From: Pseudomonadota bacterium
GTDB lineage: Bacteria; Pseudomonadota; Alphaproteobacteria; Rhizobiales; Xanthobacteraceae
Length of the DNA: 64,000 nt
Direction: 5' to 3'
Assembly (NCBI GenBank): GCA_018240595.1
Contig: JAFEFL010000032.1
Span: forward strand, 1-64,000
Made by a program: the position numbers and the translations under genes. The notes below the pieces were generated by a model. The model saw nothing but the letters and a program-made list of their open reading frames with translations, did not search any database and was not told the origin of the DNA. Shown here piece by piece: positions 1 to 9,057 of the stretch (the stretch's first letter is position 1; every line of letters begins with the position of its first letter).

Positions 1-42
1 CTGCGCGCGGGACGCCGGGGAAACCGGCACTCCGTGGATACC

Positions 43-74
43 CTGTGCACTTCTTGTTGCAACACCGTGCACAG
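43..74. repeat. 8-bp inverted repeat in the non-coding left edge
   Basis: CTGTGCAC at 43-50 and its exact reverse complement GTGCACAG at 67-74 flank a 16-nt spacer. No convincing gene was found in bases 1-273, which lie downstream of the minus-strand cheR stop. The open frames there are high-GC shadows with no recognisable domain. The repeat could be an operator for a gene beyond the left edge, or chance. No T-tract follows on either strand, so it is not a clear terminator. Confidence 0.25.
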
Positions 75-273
75 ACCTGCGGGGTCGTACGGACCCCGGC
101 GTTCCGCGCGCCCTCGTTATCGGGGGAGCGAGTTGGGAATGCGAATGGGAAGGCGGCCTGCCCGGGGCCAATCAAAGAATGCGGGCGATGACGCATGTCT
201 GCTGGCCGCCCCTGGTTCGAGACGCCGCGTTCGGCGACTCCTCGACGCGAGGCGGATAGAAATGCGAGGCGAT

Positions 274-1149
274 CTACAGCGCCCGCCGCGCGCCGCCCGC
301 CATCGCCAGTGGCTCAAGTTCGCGCGCCGCCGGGTTCGGCACATAGAGGCCGCGCTTTTCGGTCAGCGGCTTGAAGGCGTCGGTCAGGCCGACCACGGTC
401 TCGGCGGCGCCCAGCGCCAGATAACCCTCATCCGCGATCTGCCGCGACAGGCGCTTGAGCACGCCGATCTTGGTCGGCTGGTCGAAATAGATCAGCACGT
501 TGCGGCAGAACACGACGTCGAAACGGCCGAGCGGCGAGAAATCGTTGAGCAGGTTGAGCGTGCGGAACTGCACCATGGCGCGCAGCTCCGGCGCGATCTG
601 CCAGGTCTCGCCGACCTGCGCGAAGTATTTGAGCAACAGCTGGATCGGTAGGCCGCGCTGCACTTCGAACTGGCTATAGATGCCGCTGCGGGCGCGCTCC
701 AGCACCTCGCCGGACAGATCGGTCGCGAGAATGTCGAAGCGCCAGGCGGCGAGCGCCGGCTGCTTCTGCATCAGCTCCTTGATGATCAGCGCCAGCGAGT
801 AAGGCTCCTGGCCGGTCGAGGCCGCGGCGCACCAGATGCGAATGCGCTTGTCGCGATCGCGCCCTGTCGTCAGCGCCGGAACAATGGTGTCGCGGAAATG
901 ATCGAACGGCAGCTTGTCGCGGAAGAAGAAGGTCTCGTTGGTCGTCATCGCCTCGACGGTCGCGACCGACAGCGGCGACATCGGCGTGATGCGAAGCTGT
1001 TGCACCAGGTCGCCGAGCGAGGCGATGTCGAATTTGCGCGCCACCGGCAGCAGCCGGCTTTCGGCAAGATATTGCTTCTCGGCCGCGAGCATGAGGCCGG
1101 AGCGCTCACGCAGCATCTTGCGCAGGAAGTCGAAATCGTCCGGGGTCAT
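274..1149 (-). CDS. cheR: Chemotaxis protein methyltransferase CheR
   Basis: CheR transfers methyl groups from S-adenosylmethionine to glutamates of chemoreceptors and so opposes CheB during adaptation. The 291-residue product has the N-terminal helical CheR domain followed by the Rossmann methyltransferase domain. The SAM-binding region reads CAAASTGQEPYSLA, the family motif, and FDVVFCRNVLIYFD is the conserved segment near the active site. The start is the ATG at 1149 (MTPDDFDF), which overlaps the cheB stop by four bases (ATGA) and implies translational coupling. A longer frame exists upstream but lies inside cheB. This is the last gene of the che operon. Confidence 0.95.
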   Translation of the reverse strand: MTPDDFDFLRKMLRERSGLMLAAEKQYLAESRLLPVARKFDIASLGDLVQQLRITPMSPLSVATVEAMTTNETFFFRDKLPFDHFRDTIVPALTTGRDRDKRIRIWCAAASTGQEPYSLALIIKELMQKQPALAAWRFDILATDLSGEVLERARSGIYSQFEVQRGLPIQLLLKYFAQVGETWQIAPELRAMVQFRTLNLLNDFSPLGRFDVVFCRNVLIYFDQPTKIGVLKRLSRQIADEGYLALGAAETVVGLTDAFKPLTEKRGLYVPNPAARELEPLAMAGGARRAL

Positions 1150-2339
1150 GAACGTTCCCCGGCCATCAGGCGCGACAGCTTCGGCCCGATATCGTCGATC
1201 GGCAGCACGGCGGAGCACAGGCCGGCCAGCGCCACCTGCCCGGGCATGCCCCAGACCACGCTGGTCGCCTCGTCCTGCGCGATGACGTGGCCGCCGGCAT
1301 TGACGATGTCGTGCGCGCCGGCGAGCCCGTCATGACCCATGCCGGTCAGCACGACGGCGAGCGCCCGCGAACCCCAGAGCTGCGCCGCGGTGGTGAACAG
1401 CGGATCGACGGCGGGCTTGCAGAAGTTGATCGGCGCGCCGTTGCTGATCTCGATCGCCGGCACGCCGTTATGCTGCGTCACGCTCATGTGGCGGCCGCCC
1501 GGCGCCATGTAGATGCGGCCGGCGGCGATCTCCTCGCCATGCACGGCTTCCTGCACCGGACGCCGCGTCAGGCGCGACAGATGTTCGGCAAGAATGGCGG
1601 TGAAGGTCGGCGGCATGTGCTGGGTGATCAGCACCGGCACCTGCGCGATGACGTTGTCGATATTGGTCAGCAGTTTGTTGAGCGCCTGCGGTCCGCCGGT
1701 CGACGCGCCGATCAGGATTGCGCGCGGCGCCGTCAGCGGCATCGGGCGCAAGGTGATCGGGCCATGCTGCGCATAATGCGGCTTTACCGCCGGCGCAGAC
1801 TGGGGCACCAGCGGCGGCGCGAGAATATGGGTCATCGGCTCGACGGGAGGCGCCGGCGGTGCGATGGCCGGCTTCGGCGTACGGCGGCCGAGGCAGCGGA
1901 TCTTCTCGATCAGGTCGCGATGGAAATCCGTCGCGGCGTTGATCTCGTTTTGGGTCGATGGCTTCGTGATGTAGTCGGTGGCGCCCAGCGCCAGCGCGCG
2001 CAAACTGATCTCGGCATTCCGCCGCGTCAGCGTCGAGGCCATGATCACGGTCACGCCGGGACGCTTGCTGAGGAGCTGCGGCAGCGCCGAGATGCCGTCC
2101 AGCTCCGGCATGTCGACGTCGAGCACGACCACGTCCGGCTTGACGCGGTCGATGGCGTCGACGGCTTCACGGCCGTTGCGCAGCGAGGCGATCAGCTCCA
2201 GGTCCGGCTCGGCCTCGATCCAGCGCGCGAACAGGCCGCGCACCACGATCGCGTCATCGACGATCATGACGCGCAGGCGCGGCGCGGGAGCGGTTGCCGC
2301 ACGGGCGGCTGGAGAGGCGGTCATCGTCCGATCAGGCAC
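1146..2339 (-). CDS. cheB: Chemotaxis response regulator / protein-glutamate methylesterase CheB
   Basis: CheB removes methyl groups from (and deamidates) chemoreceptors after phosphorylation by CheA. The N-terminal receiver domain (about residues 22-140) has the phospho-acceptor Asp74 in VVVLDVDMPELDG and Lys126 in ITKPS. A proline-rich linker (about 155-200) follows, then the C-terminal methylesterase domain with the catalytic Ser213 in GASTGG, His in ITQHMPP and Asp in GMGHDG. At 397 residues the length is normal for the family. It lies between cheY (24 bp upstream) and cheR (4-bp overlap). Confidence 0.96.
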   Translation of the reverse strand: MPDRTMTASPAARAATAPAPRLRVMIVDDAIVVRGLFARWIEAEPDLELIASLRNGREAVDAIDRVKPDVVVLDVDMPELDGISALPQLLSKRPGVTVIMASTLTRRNAEISLRALALGATDYITKPSTQNEINAATDFHRDLIEKIRCLGRRTPKPAIAPPAPPVEPMTHILAPPLVPQSAPAVKPHYAQHGPITLRPMPLTAPRAILIGASTGGPQALNKLLTNIDNVIAQVPVLITQHMPPTFTAILAEHLSRLTRRPVQEAVHGEEIAAGRIYMAPGGRHMSVTQHNGVPAIEISNGAPINFCKPAVDPLFTTAAQLWGSRALAVVLTGMGHDGLAGAHDIVNAGGHVIAQDEATSVVWGMPGQVALAGLCSAVLPIDDIGPKLSRLMAGERS

Positions 2340-2363
2340 GGTGGGACTCTACTGGTAGGAGCG

Positions 2364-2729
2364 TCAGATGAGTCCCACTTCCTGGAACTTGGCTTCGACA
2401 ATCTCCTTGTCGAACGGCTTCATGATGTACTCGTTGGCGCCGGCATGAAGCGCGCGCGCGATATGCGCGACGTCGTTCTCGGTGGTGCAGAACACGACCC
2501 GGGGACCGTCGCCGCCCGGCATCCGGCGCAGGAGACGGAGGAATTCGTAGCCATCCATCTTTGGCATGTTCCAGTCGAGGAGGATCGCCTCGGGAAGCTT
2601 GCGGCGGCAGGCCTCGAGCGCCTGTTCGCCATCTTCGGCTTCCTCGATGGAGAATTCGAGACCTTCCAGAATTCGACGCGCCACCTTCCGGATGACGCTT
2701 GAGTCGTCGACGACCAAGCAGGTTTTCAT
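2364..2729 (-). CDS. cheY: Single-domain response regulator, CheY type
   Basis: This is a stand-alone receiver domain of 121 residues that probably carries the phosphoryl signal from CheA to the flagellar switch, or acts as a phosphate sink. Acidic pocket Asp8 and Asp9, phospho-acceptor Asp52 (LLDWNMPKMDG) and the conserved Lys in IMKPFDKE are all present. It lies between cheW and cheB on the same strand, 41 bp after cheW. Because the operon has one CheY and a CheA with its own fused receiver, which receiver talks to the motor cannot be told from sequence alone. Confidence 0.93.
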   Translation of the reverse strand: MKTCLVVDDSSVIRKVARRILEGLEFSIEEAEDGEQALEACRRKLPEAILLDWNMPKMDGYEFLRLLRRMPGGDGPRVVFCTTENDVAHIARALHAGANEYIMKPFDKEIVEAKFQEVGLI

Positions 2730-2770
2730 GTCATTCCTCGTTTCGGTTCAATTCATGTAAATGGTCGGCA

Positions 2771-3223
2771 TCACGCGGCGGCGGCGGTATCGATGGCGAG
2801 CACACGATCGACATCGAGGACCAGCAGGAGTTGTTCTTGCAGGCGGTAGATTCCGGACGACACCGCGGCGAGCCGCGCATCGAGATTGATGGGGTTGCGC
2901 TCCAGCGTCGCGGCATCGAGGCTCATGACCTCGCCGACGCCGTCGATCAGGAGGCCATAGGATTCGCCAGCGAGTTCGACGCCGATCGCCATCGGCGTCT
3001 CATTGCGGCGCGACAGACCGAGACGGTAGGCGAGATCGACCAGTGTCACGATGCGGCCGCGCAGATTGATCAGACCGGCGATATCGGGCGTCGCCAGCGG
3101 CACTTTGGTAAGGCGGTCCGGCAGGAACACGTCCTGCACGCGGCGGATCGGCAGCCCGAACAGCTGCCCGCCGACCATGGCAGTGACATATTCGTTGAAG
3201 ACCTGTTCGTTGTCGTTGCTCAT
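2771..3223 (-). CDS. cheW: Chemotaxis adaptor protein CheW
   Basis: CheW is a cytoplasmic scaffold that couples CheA to methyl-accepting chemotaxis proteins. The whole 150-residue product is one CheW-like SH3-type domain, with the typical segments VTAMVGGQLFGLPI near the N-terminus, IAGLINLRGRIVTLVDL in the centre and YGLLIDGVGEVM towards the C-terminus. It starts 9 bp after the cheA stop, consistent with co-transcription. Confidence 0.95.
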   Translation of the reverse strand: MSNDNEQVFNEYVTAMVGGQLFGLPIRRVQDVFLPDRLTKVPLATPDIAGLINLRGRIVTLVDLAYRLGLSRRNETPMAIGVELAGESYGLLIDGVGEVMSLDAATLERNPINLDARLAAVSSGIYRLQEQLLLVLDVDRVLAIDTAAAA

Positions 3224-3232
3224 GTTCGGTCT

Positions 3233-5851
3233 CTATGCCGCGTCGCCGATGCCGGCCTGTTCAAGCAGCGCGGCGATGAGGCCCTGCCGGTCGAACTTGG
3301 CAACGTAATCGGCAAGGCCGGCCCGGCGGCCGCGCTCGATCAGCTCCGGCGAAACCTGCGACGACAGCGCAATGACCGGCATCGCGGCGCAGCGCGGATC
3401 GGCACGTAGCGCCTCGGCCAATTCGAAGCCGTCCATGTCCGCCATCTCGATATCGGTGATGGCCACGTCGAACGTGCGGTCCTGGTTGATCAGGGCCAGC
3501 GCTTCCGGCGCGGAACCCACGGCCGTCACGGCGTAGCCGGCCGCCTGCAGCACCGGAATCAGCATGTTGCGGAAGAACGGCGAGTCATCGACCAGCAGCA
3601 CCGTGTGCTGGCGGCGGCGCTGCGTCTGATCCTTGCGGCGAAACCAGTCCTCGAACGCAAGTGGCAGGAAATGCGCGACGTCGATGATCTCGGTGGCGCT
3701 ACCCTTGATCACCGCAGAGCCGAGCACGCCGGGCGTGGCGCTGGCCACCTGAATGTCGAGGCGATCGTCGACGATGTCGACGATCTCGTCGACCACCAGC
3801 GCCATGGAGCGCTGTCCGTCGGAGAACACCAGCAGCGGCTGGGCGCCCTCGTGCTTGACGCCAGCTTCGGTCATGCTGACCAGCGGCATCAGCTGGCCGC
3901 GGTACTGCACCATGTGACGGCCGTTCGACAGTTCGATCTTGCGCGCGTCGATCTCTTCCAGCCGCGTGATGAGCGACAGCGGCACGGCCTTCGGCTGGCT
4001 CGAGCCGGCGCGGAACATCAGGAGCGATGTCGTGTCGTCGTCGGCTTTCTCGTGGAGCTGCGGCTGCGCGCGCTCCGCGGCGGCCATCTGCGAGACGACG
4101 GTGGAGCCGAACGAACGGGCGACGCCGTTCGGATCGACGATCATGATCACCGAGCCGTCGCCGAGAATGGTGTTGCCGGAGAACATCGGAATGTCGCGCA
4201 GCTTGCTCGACATCGGCTTGACCACGATTTCCTCGGTATGGAACACGCCATCGACAACGATACCGAAGGTCTGGCTGCCGACCTGGGTGACGACGATGAA
4301 GCCGCCGTCGATCTCGTCCTTGCCGTCCATGCCGAGCAGCCGCGACAGCCGCGCCAGCGGCAGCAGCTTGTCCCGAAGGCGCAGCACAGCAGTGTCCTTG
4401 ATGCGCTCGATGCGGTGGTCGCCGCCCTTGCGCGCCCGCACCAGCTCGACCACCGCGACCTGCGGAATGGCGAAGCGATCGCCGGCGACATCGACGATGA
4501 GCGCTGCGATGATCGCCAGCGTGAGCGGGATCTTGATGGTGAAACTGGCGCCTTGCCCGGCCACCGACTTCACGTCGATCGTACCGCCGATCTCGTCGAT
4601 GTTGCTGCGCACGACGTCCATGCCGACGCCGCGTCCTGAGACGCTGGTGACCGTCTGCGCCGTGGAGAAGCCGGGCGCGAAGATGAACTTGTGAATCTGT
4701 GCGTCGTTGAGTTTTTCCGCGTCAACCTCGGTGATCAGCCCCCCGGCGATCGCCTTGGCCTTGATGCGCGCGGTGTCGAGACCGCGGCCGTCATCGGAGA
4801 ACTGGACGATGATCTGGCCGCCTTCGTGATAGGCGGCCAGACGAATGTGACCCTGCGGCGACTTACCGGCGGCGCGGCGCTCGGCCGGTGTCTCGAGGCC
4901 ATGATCCGCCGAATTGCGCAACATATGCGTCAGCGGGTCCTTGATCAGATCGAGCACCTGGCGATCGAGTTCAGTCTCGGCGCCCTGCAATTCGAGCTCG
5001 ATCTCCTTGCCGAGATCGTTGCTGAGGTCGCGGATGATGCGGGGAAACTTCTGCCAGGCATTGCCGATGGGCTGCATGCGCGTCTTCATGACGCCTTCCT
5101 GCAGCTCGGCGGTGACGTTGGAGAGCCGCTGTAGCGGCGCCTTGAATTCGGAATCGTCGTGACGGCGCACGATCTCGAGCAGCTGGTTGCGGGTCAGCAC
5201 CAGCTCCGACACCATCGTCATCAATTGTTCGATGGTATCGACGGTGACGCGGATCGACTGCGCGCCGGCTTTCGCCGTCTCTTCGTCCTTGACGGGATCG
5301 GCCTTGGCCTTCTCCTCGACCGGGGCGGGCTTTGGCTTGCGCGCGGGCTGCGGATCGGTCGGCGTATCGCGGAAAGCGCGCTCGAGTTCATCCAGAGACA
5401 CTTCGCCGGCTCGAAGCGGCCGGCCGAGCGCTTGCTCGGTGCGGGCGATGGCGGACGGCGGCGGCGCGGCAGCTTGAACGCTGTCGGCGATGCGCTCGAG
5501 ATCGGCGATCAGATCGGTGTCGGTGCCGTCCGGCTCGGCCTGATCGCGCTCCAGCGCCGCCAGGATTTCCTTGATGCGGTCGATGGTGGCGAGAATGACG
5601 GTGACCGCTTCGCGTGTGGCCGGCAGGCCGTCGCGGAACTTGCCCATAAGAGATTCAGCGGCATGCGCCAGCGTTTCCAATCGCGGCAAGGCAAGAAAGC
5701 CGCAGGTGCCCTTGATCGTGTGTACGAGGCGGAAAATGTTATTGAGAATGACCGCGTTGTTCGGGTCCTGCTCGAAGCGCACGAGTTCGACGTCAACCAC
5801 GTCGAGACTCTCGTTCGTCTCGGTCACGAATTCCCGCAGCAGGTCGTCCAT
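3233..5851 (-). CDS. cheA: Hybrid chemotaxis histidine kinase CheA with two CheW-like domains and a C-terminal receiver
   Basis: CheA autophosphorylates in response to receptor arrays and phosphorylates CheY and CheB. Domain order is N-terminal Hpt (phospho-His in LVHTIKGTCGF, about residue 44), a charged linker, dimerisation helices with the SELVLTRNQLLE motif, and an HATPase with N box MLRNSADHGLETP and G boxes DDGRGLD and GRGVGMDVV. A CheW-like regulatory domain, a second CheW-like domain (about 620-730) and a receiver domain with LLVDDSP and ITDIEMADMDG follow. At about 872 residues it exceeds the roughly 650 of E. coli CheA because of the extra CheW and receiver modules. The ATG at 5851 has GAAGG upstream. 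An in-frame TTG two codons earlier is a weaker alternative. Confidence 0.95.
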   Translation of the reverse strand: MDDLLREFVTETNESLDVVDVELVRFEQDPNNAVILNNIFRLVHTIKGTCGFLALPRLETLAHAAESLMGKFRDGLPATREAVTVILATIDRIKEILAALERDQAEPDGTDTDLIADLERIADSVQAAAPPPSAIARTEQALGRPLRAGEVSLDELERAFRDTPTDPQPARKPKPAPVEEKAKADPVKDEETAKAGAQSIRVTVDTIEQLMTMVSELVLTRNQLLEIVRRHDDSEFKAPLQRLSNVTAELQEGVMKTRMQPIGNAWQKFPRIIRDLSNDLGKEIELELQGAETELDRQVLDLIKDPLTHMLRNSADHGLETPAERRAAGKSPQGHIRLAAYHEGGQIIVQFSDDGRGLDTARIKAKAIAGGLITEVDAEKLNDAQIHKFIFAPGFSTAQTVTSVSGRGVGMDVVRSNIDEIGGTIDVKSVAGQGASFTIKIPLTLAIIAALIVDVAGDRFAIPQVAVVELVRARKGGDHRIERIKDTAVLRLRDKLLPLARLSRLLGMDGKDEIDGGFIVVTQVGSQTFGIVVDGVFHTEEIVVKPMSSKLRDIPMFSGNTILGDGSVIMIVDPNGVARSFGSTVVSQMAAAERAQPQLHEKADDDTTSLLMFRAGSSQPKAVPLSLITRLEEIDARKIELSNGRHMVQYRGQLMPLVSMTEAGVKHEGAQPLLVFSDGQRSMALVVDEIVDIVDDRLDIQVASATPGVLGSAVIKGSATEIIDVAHFLPLAFEDWFRRKDQTQRRRQHTVLLVDDSPFFRNMLIPVLQAAGYAVTAVGSAPEALALINQDRTFDVAITDIEMADMDGFELAEALRADPRCAAMPVIALSSQVSPELIERGRRAGLADYVAKFDRQGLIAALLEQAGIGDAA

Positions 5852-5948
5852 GGACAATGGCCTTCGTCGACGGGCGAAGGCCCGCGCGTCAGCTCCCCGT
5901 CGGGAGCGGCGCCAGTTTGGTCGATGAAGGGTTTAATTTTGGTTTCGC

Positions 5949-5977
5949 AACTCTAAATGGCCGTGCCGTTTAGAGTT
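5949..5977. repeat. 13-bp-stem inverted repeat between chpT and cheA
   Basis: AACTCTAAATGGC at 5949-5961 pairs with GCCGTTTAGAGTT at 5965-5977 around a 3-nt loop, with one G-T mismatch. No T-run follows on the minus strand, so it is not a standard terminator for chpT. It lies about 100 bp upstream of the cheA start. A regulator operator or an mRNA processing/attenuation structure between chpT and the che operon are both possible. Confidence 0.5.
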
Positions 5978-5999
5978 TATTAACCACGCAGAAAGGCTT

Positions 6000-6635
6000 T
6001 TACTGCGCGCTCACCAGCACGGCGTCGCCCTCCATCACCACCGAGGCCTTCAGGCCGCAAGCCTGGGCGAGCAGGTGCGCGTAGAACGGCTGGATGCGGT
6101 GCGCGTCGAGGCTGTCCGGGCCGGTTTCGCCGGCCAGCAGCGGCGGCACCGTCGCCAGCACCTTGGCATTGGTGCCGGTCGCGTGAATCCGGAAGCCGAC
6201 ATTCTCGCCCTCGCCGACCGGGTCGACGGTGATCTGGCCGCCGCGCGGAATCGCCTGGCTGGCGATCAGCAGCAGGTTGAGTAGGAGTTTAACCCGGTTC
6301 TTCGCCATCAGGACGCGCGGGATGTTCCAGGCGATTTTCGTCTTGTCGTCTTCAAGAAGACCGCGCGTGATCTTCTCGGCGTCGCCGGTATCGATCTGCG
6401 AACCGGCCGAACCGGCCGCACCGAAGGCGATGCGGCAGAACTGCAGCTTGGCCGACGCGGTATTGGCGCTCTTCTTGATGAGCTCGAGGGCGAATTCGCG
6501 GGTTTCCTCGTCCTTGTCCTCGGCCAGCACCTCGAGTCCGTTGACGATGGCGCCGACCGGGCTGATCAGGTCGTGGCAGACCCGCGAACACAGCAAGGCG
6601 GCGAGATCGAGCGCTTCGATGGGCGAACCTGACAT
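6000..6635 (-). CDS. chpT: Histidine phosphotransferase ChpT family
   Basis: In alphaproteobacteria ChpT relays phosphate from the hybrid kinase CckA to CtrA and CpdR, which control the cell cycle and often motility. The 211-residue protein has the dimerisation/Hpt helix with the phospho-His in SRVCHDLISPVGAI (about residue 20), followed by a degenerate HATPase-like fold without clear ATP-binding G boxes, as expected for the family. It lies 148 bp upstream of cheA on the same strand, and the gap holds a strong inverted repeat. The neighbourhood suggests coordination of chemotaxis with CtrA signalling, which is inference. Confidence 0.85.
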   Translation of the reverse strand: MSGSPIEALDLAALLCSRVCHDLISPVGAIVNGLEVLAEDKDEETREFALELIKKSANTASAKLQFCRIAFGAAGSAGSQIDTGDAEKITRGLLEDDKTKIAWNIPRVLMAKNRVKLLLNLLLIASQAIPRGGQITVDPVGEGENVGFRIHATGTNAKVLATVPPLLAGETGPDSLDAHRIQPFYAHLLAQACGLKASVVMEGDAVLVSAQ

Positions 6636-6776
6636 GACATTGCCTCCGCGCGGCAGGTGAGATCAATCGAGGCGGGCGAATCGCTGTCGCATTGGCCCCC
6701 CGCGTGATACACCGCACCCTTCCCACCGCCAAGGACGCGTTCCAAGGACACATTACCAACCCCTCCGGGCCAGCAC

Positions 6777-7610
6777 GTGCAGACCATCTCGCCGCAGCAG
6801 GCGGAAAAGCTCATCGACGCCCTCAGCGACATCACCTCACGCGCCAGCGCCGCGATTCTCGCCATTCCGCTGTCACAAGCGCAACAGCGCACCAAGGTAG
6901 ATATGTCTCCTGTGACGGCGGCCGACGAGGCCGCCGAGGCGGTGATCCTCGAGGGCCTTGGCCGGCTCTGCCCCGGCGTGCCGGTAGTGGCCGAGGAAAG
7001 CGTGTCACAGGGGCGCGTGCCCGACCTTAACGGTGGCAGTTTCTTTCTGGTCGACCCGCTCGACGGCACCAAGGAATTCGTCGCGGGCCGCGACGAATAC
7101 TCGGTCAATATCGCCCTGATCAGCAGCGGTACGCCGATCGCCGGCGTCATCGCCGCACCCGGACGGGGAGTGCTGTGGCGCGGCGTTACCGGCGGCACGG
7201 CCGAGCGTCTGCGCCTCGCCTTCCCGGCCCCGGCCGCAGAGGCCGCCGAGCGCAGCACCATTCATGTCCGGTCGGCGCCGGCGCGCCTGAGAGTCGCAAC
7301 CTCGCGCAGCCACCTCGACGGCTCAACGCAGGCGTACCTGGCGCGGCTGCCGGTCGGCGAACAATATATGTGCGGCTCGTCGGTTAAGTTCTGTCACCTC
7401 GCCGAGGGCGCCGCTGACATCTATCCCCGCCTGTCGCCTACTTGCGAATGGGACATCGCCGCCGGCATTGCCATCCTGACCGCGGCCGGCGGCCGGGCCC
7501 AGGAGCCCGCTGGCGGTGAGCTGCGCTTCGGCAACCGCGACGCCAGGTTTCTCGTTCCGGGCTTCATTGCCGCCGGCGATGCAGCAACCTTGAAAATCGG
7601 CCGAGCCTGA
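6777..7610 (+). CDS. cysQ: 3'(2'),5'-bisphosphate nucleotidase CysQ
   Basis: This member of the inositol-monophosphatase superfamily hydrolyses 3'-phosphoadenosine 5'-phosphate, a by-product of sulfate assimilation. Metal-binding and catalytic motifs are present in order: VVAEES (about residue 80), DPLDGTKEF (about 95) and WDIAAGIAI (about 225). The 277-residue length fits CysQ. The chosen start is GTG at 6777. No strong Shine-Dalgarno was seen, and the next in-frame Met lies too far in, after the first helix. It stands alone, convergent with the YHS gene 9 bp downstream. Confidence 0.88.
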   Translation: MQTISPQQAEKLIDALSDITSRASAAILAIPLSQAQQRTKVDMSPVTAADEAAEAVILEGLGRLCPGVPVVAEESVSQGRVPDLNGGSFFLVDPLDGTKEFVAGRDEYSVNIALISSGTPIAGVIAAPGRGVLWRGVTGGTAERLRLAFPAPAAEAAERSTIHVRSAPARLRVATSRSHLDGSTQAYLARLPVGEQYMCGSSVKFCHLAEGAADIYPRLSPTCEWDIAAGIAILTAAGGRAQEPAGGELRFGNRDARFLVPGFIAAGDAATLKIGRA

Positions 7611-7619
7611 CCGGTTCGC

Positions 7620-8138
7620 TCACCGTGCAATGCCGTGCGCGACGCCCGGCCATTTCTGGCTGGCGCGCTCGATGATGCGCGCGGGGTCGGCCAGGAATTC
7701 GGCGCGCGCGGCATCGTCATAAAACAAGTACAGGCGCTCGCCGTTGATCGCCCAGATCAGCGGATGACCGGCAACGGAGGCGCCGCGTCCGATGGCCACG
7801 GGATCGTAGCCGCCGTACTGCGGCGCGTAGACCTCCGGATGTTCGGCGAAGGCGGCGCGGTTGCCGATATTGACGAAGCGCCAGACGGCGCCACCGAGAC
7901 CTAGCTCCAGTTCTGGTCGTCCGAGCACCGGCTCGCCGCGCGAGAAATAGGCGACCGGGTCGAAGCCGCTGATGGCGAGCCCGCTGGCCGGATTGACCAC
8001 CACCGGCTCGCCGCGCAGATCGTCGCCCCCGGCGGCCGCCGGCAGGACAAAAAGCGGCAACATGACGGCGGCGGCCGCCATCGCCCCCCGCCAAAGCTTT
8101 CGTTGCTGCCGTGCTGCCGTCATAGTTCCAAGGGACAC
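7620..8138 (-). CDS. Secreted YHS-domain protein
   Basis: The first 35 or so residues form a signal peptide (basic start, then MAAAAVMLPLFVLPAAAGG). The mature part contains a YHS-like domain with GFDPVAYF, the aromatic VWRFVN segment, YAPQYGGY and a WAINGERLYLFYD strand near the C-terminus. YHS domains are small modules often found with metal transport or redox proteins, and this secreted form has no established reaction. The start is GTG 8138 or ATG 8123. The ATG gives a more usual signal peptide (MTAARQQRK), but neither has a clear ribosome binding site. The gene is convergent with cysQ and divergent from the EipA-like gene. Confidence 0.8.
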   Translation of the reverse strand: MSLGTMTAARQQRKLWRGAMAAAAVMLPLFVLPAAAGGDDLRGEPVVVNPASGLAISGFDPVAYFSRGEPVLGRPELELGLGGAVWRFVNIGNRAAFAEHPEVYAPQYGGYDPVAIGRGASVAGHPLIWAINGERLYLFYDDAARAEFLADPARIIERASQKWPGVAHGIAR

Positions 8139-8239
8139 AAGGCCGATTCGAGAGGCTTGCGCTGCAGCCTAAAGGGGCAGCGTGAGTACGAGGTTAAATG
8201 GCCAAGACGGCCGAACGCCTGCCCATCATGGAGCCTTCG

Positions 8240-8860
8240 ATGCGCGCCACCTTGCAGTTTGCGGCCCTGACCTTGAGCCTCCTGACGGCCGGGGCGGGCA
8301 TCGCCGCGGCCCAGACGCAGGCACCGCCGCCGGTGCCACAGCAGCAGGTGCAGCCACAGCAGCAGCAGCGCCGCGGCGCCACCTATACGATCGACGAGAT
8401 CGTCGGCACCGGCCACCAGTTCTTCGGCACGGTGTCGCGCGGCCTCGCCCAGGTCGTGGAAAAGGCCGTCAGCCAGTGGGGCCAGCCGAACGGCTACATC
8501 CTCGGCCAGGAAGGCTCCGGCGCCTTCGTCGTCGGCCTGCGCTACGGCGACGGCACGCTCTACACCAAGAACGCCGGCGACCTCAGGGTGTTCTGGGAAG
8601 GCCCCTCGATCGGCTTCGATACCGGCGGCGAAGGCGCCCGCACCATGATGCTGGTCTATAACCTGCCGGCCACCGACGCCATCTACCAGCGCTTCGCCGG
8701 CGTCGACGGCTCGGCCTATTTCATCGGCGGCTTCGGCATGACGGCGCTGACCGCCAACAACATCGTCCTGGTGCCGATCCGCTCCGGCGTCGGCCTGCGC
8801 CTCGGCGCCAATATCGGTTATTTGAAATTCACGCCGAAGGCGACCTGGAATCCCTTCTGA
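8240..8860 (+). CDS. EipA family (DUF1134) periplasmic protein
   Basis: After a signal peptide (MRATLQFAALTLSLLTAGAG, cleavage near AAAQ) comes a Gln/Pro-rich stretch and then a DUF1134 domain beginning at about residue 50 (YTIDEIVGTGHQFFG) and running to the C-terminus. EipA, the Brucella member, is a periplasmic beta-barrel-like protein needed for cell-envelope integrity. A similar role here is inferred from family. The ATG at 8240 is chosen because GGAG lies six bases upstream and it places the signal peptide at the N-terminus. An in-frame ATG at 8198 would add 14 residues. Confidence 0.85.
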   Translation: MRATLQFAALTLSLLTAGAGIAAAQTQAPPPVPQQQVQPQQQQRRGATYTIDEIVGTGHQFFGTVSRGLAQVVEKAVSQWGQPNGYILGQEGSGAFVVGLRYGDGTLYTKNAGDLRVFWEGPSIGFDTGGEGARTMMLVYNLPATDAIYQRFAGVDGSAYFIGGFGMTALTANNIVLVPIRSGVGLRLGANIGYLKFTPKATWNPF

Positions 8861-9057
8861 CCTCGCGCCGCTGCCGACCCGGACTGCGTCTTTATTAACG
8901 CCAGCAGTGCTACGCCGCCTTCCGCCCGCGGGCCGAAGGTTAAGGACGCGCGCGCGGGTTTAGGTTAATCTGTAGCATTGCTGGCATCCCCTGCCCGCCG
9001 CTGTCATGGTCGCATTGGGGAAGACCGGGCGAGGGTTGCGTTTGGAGGCGTCGTTCC

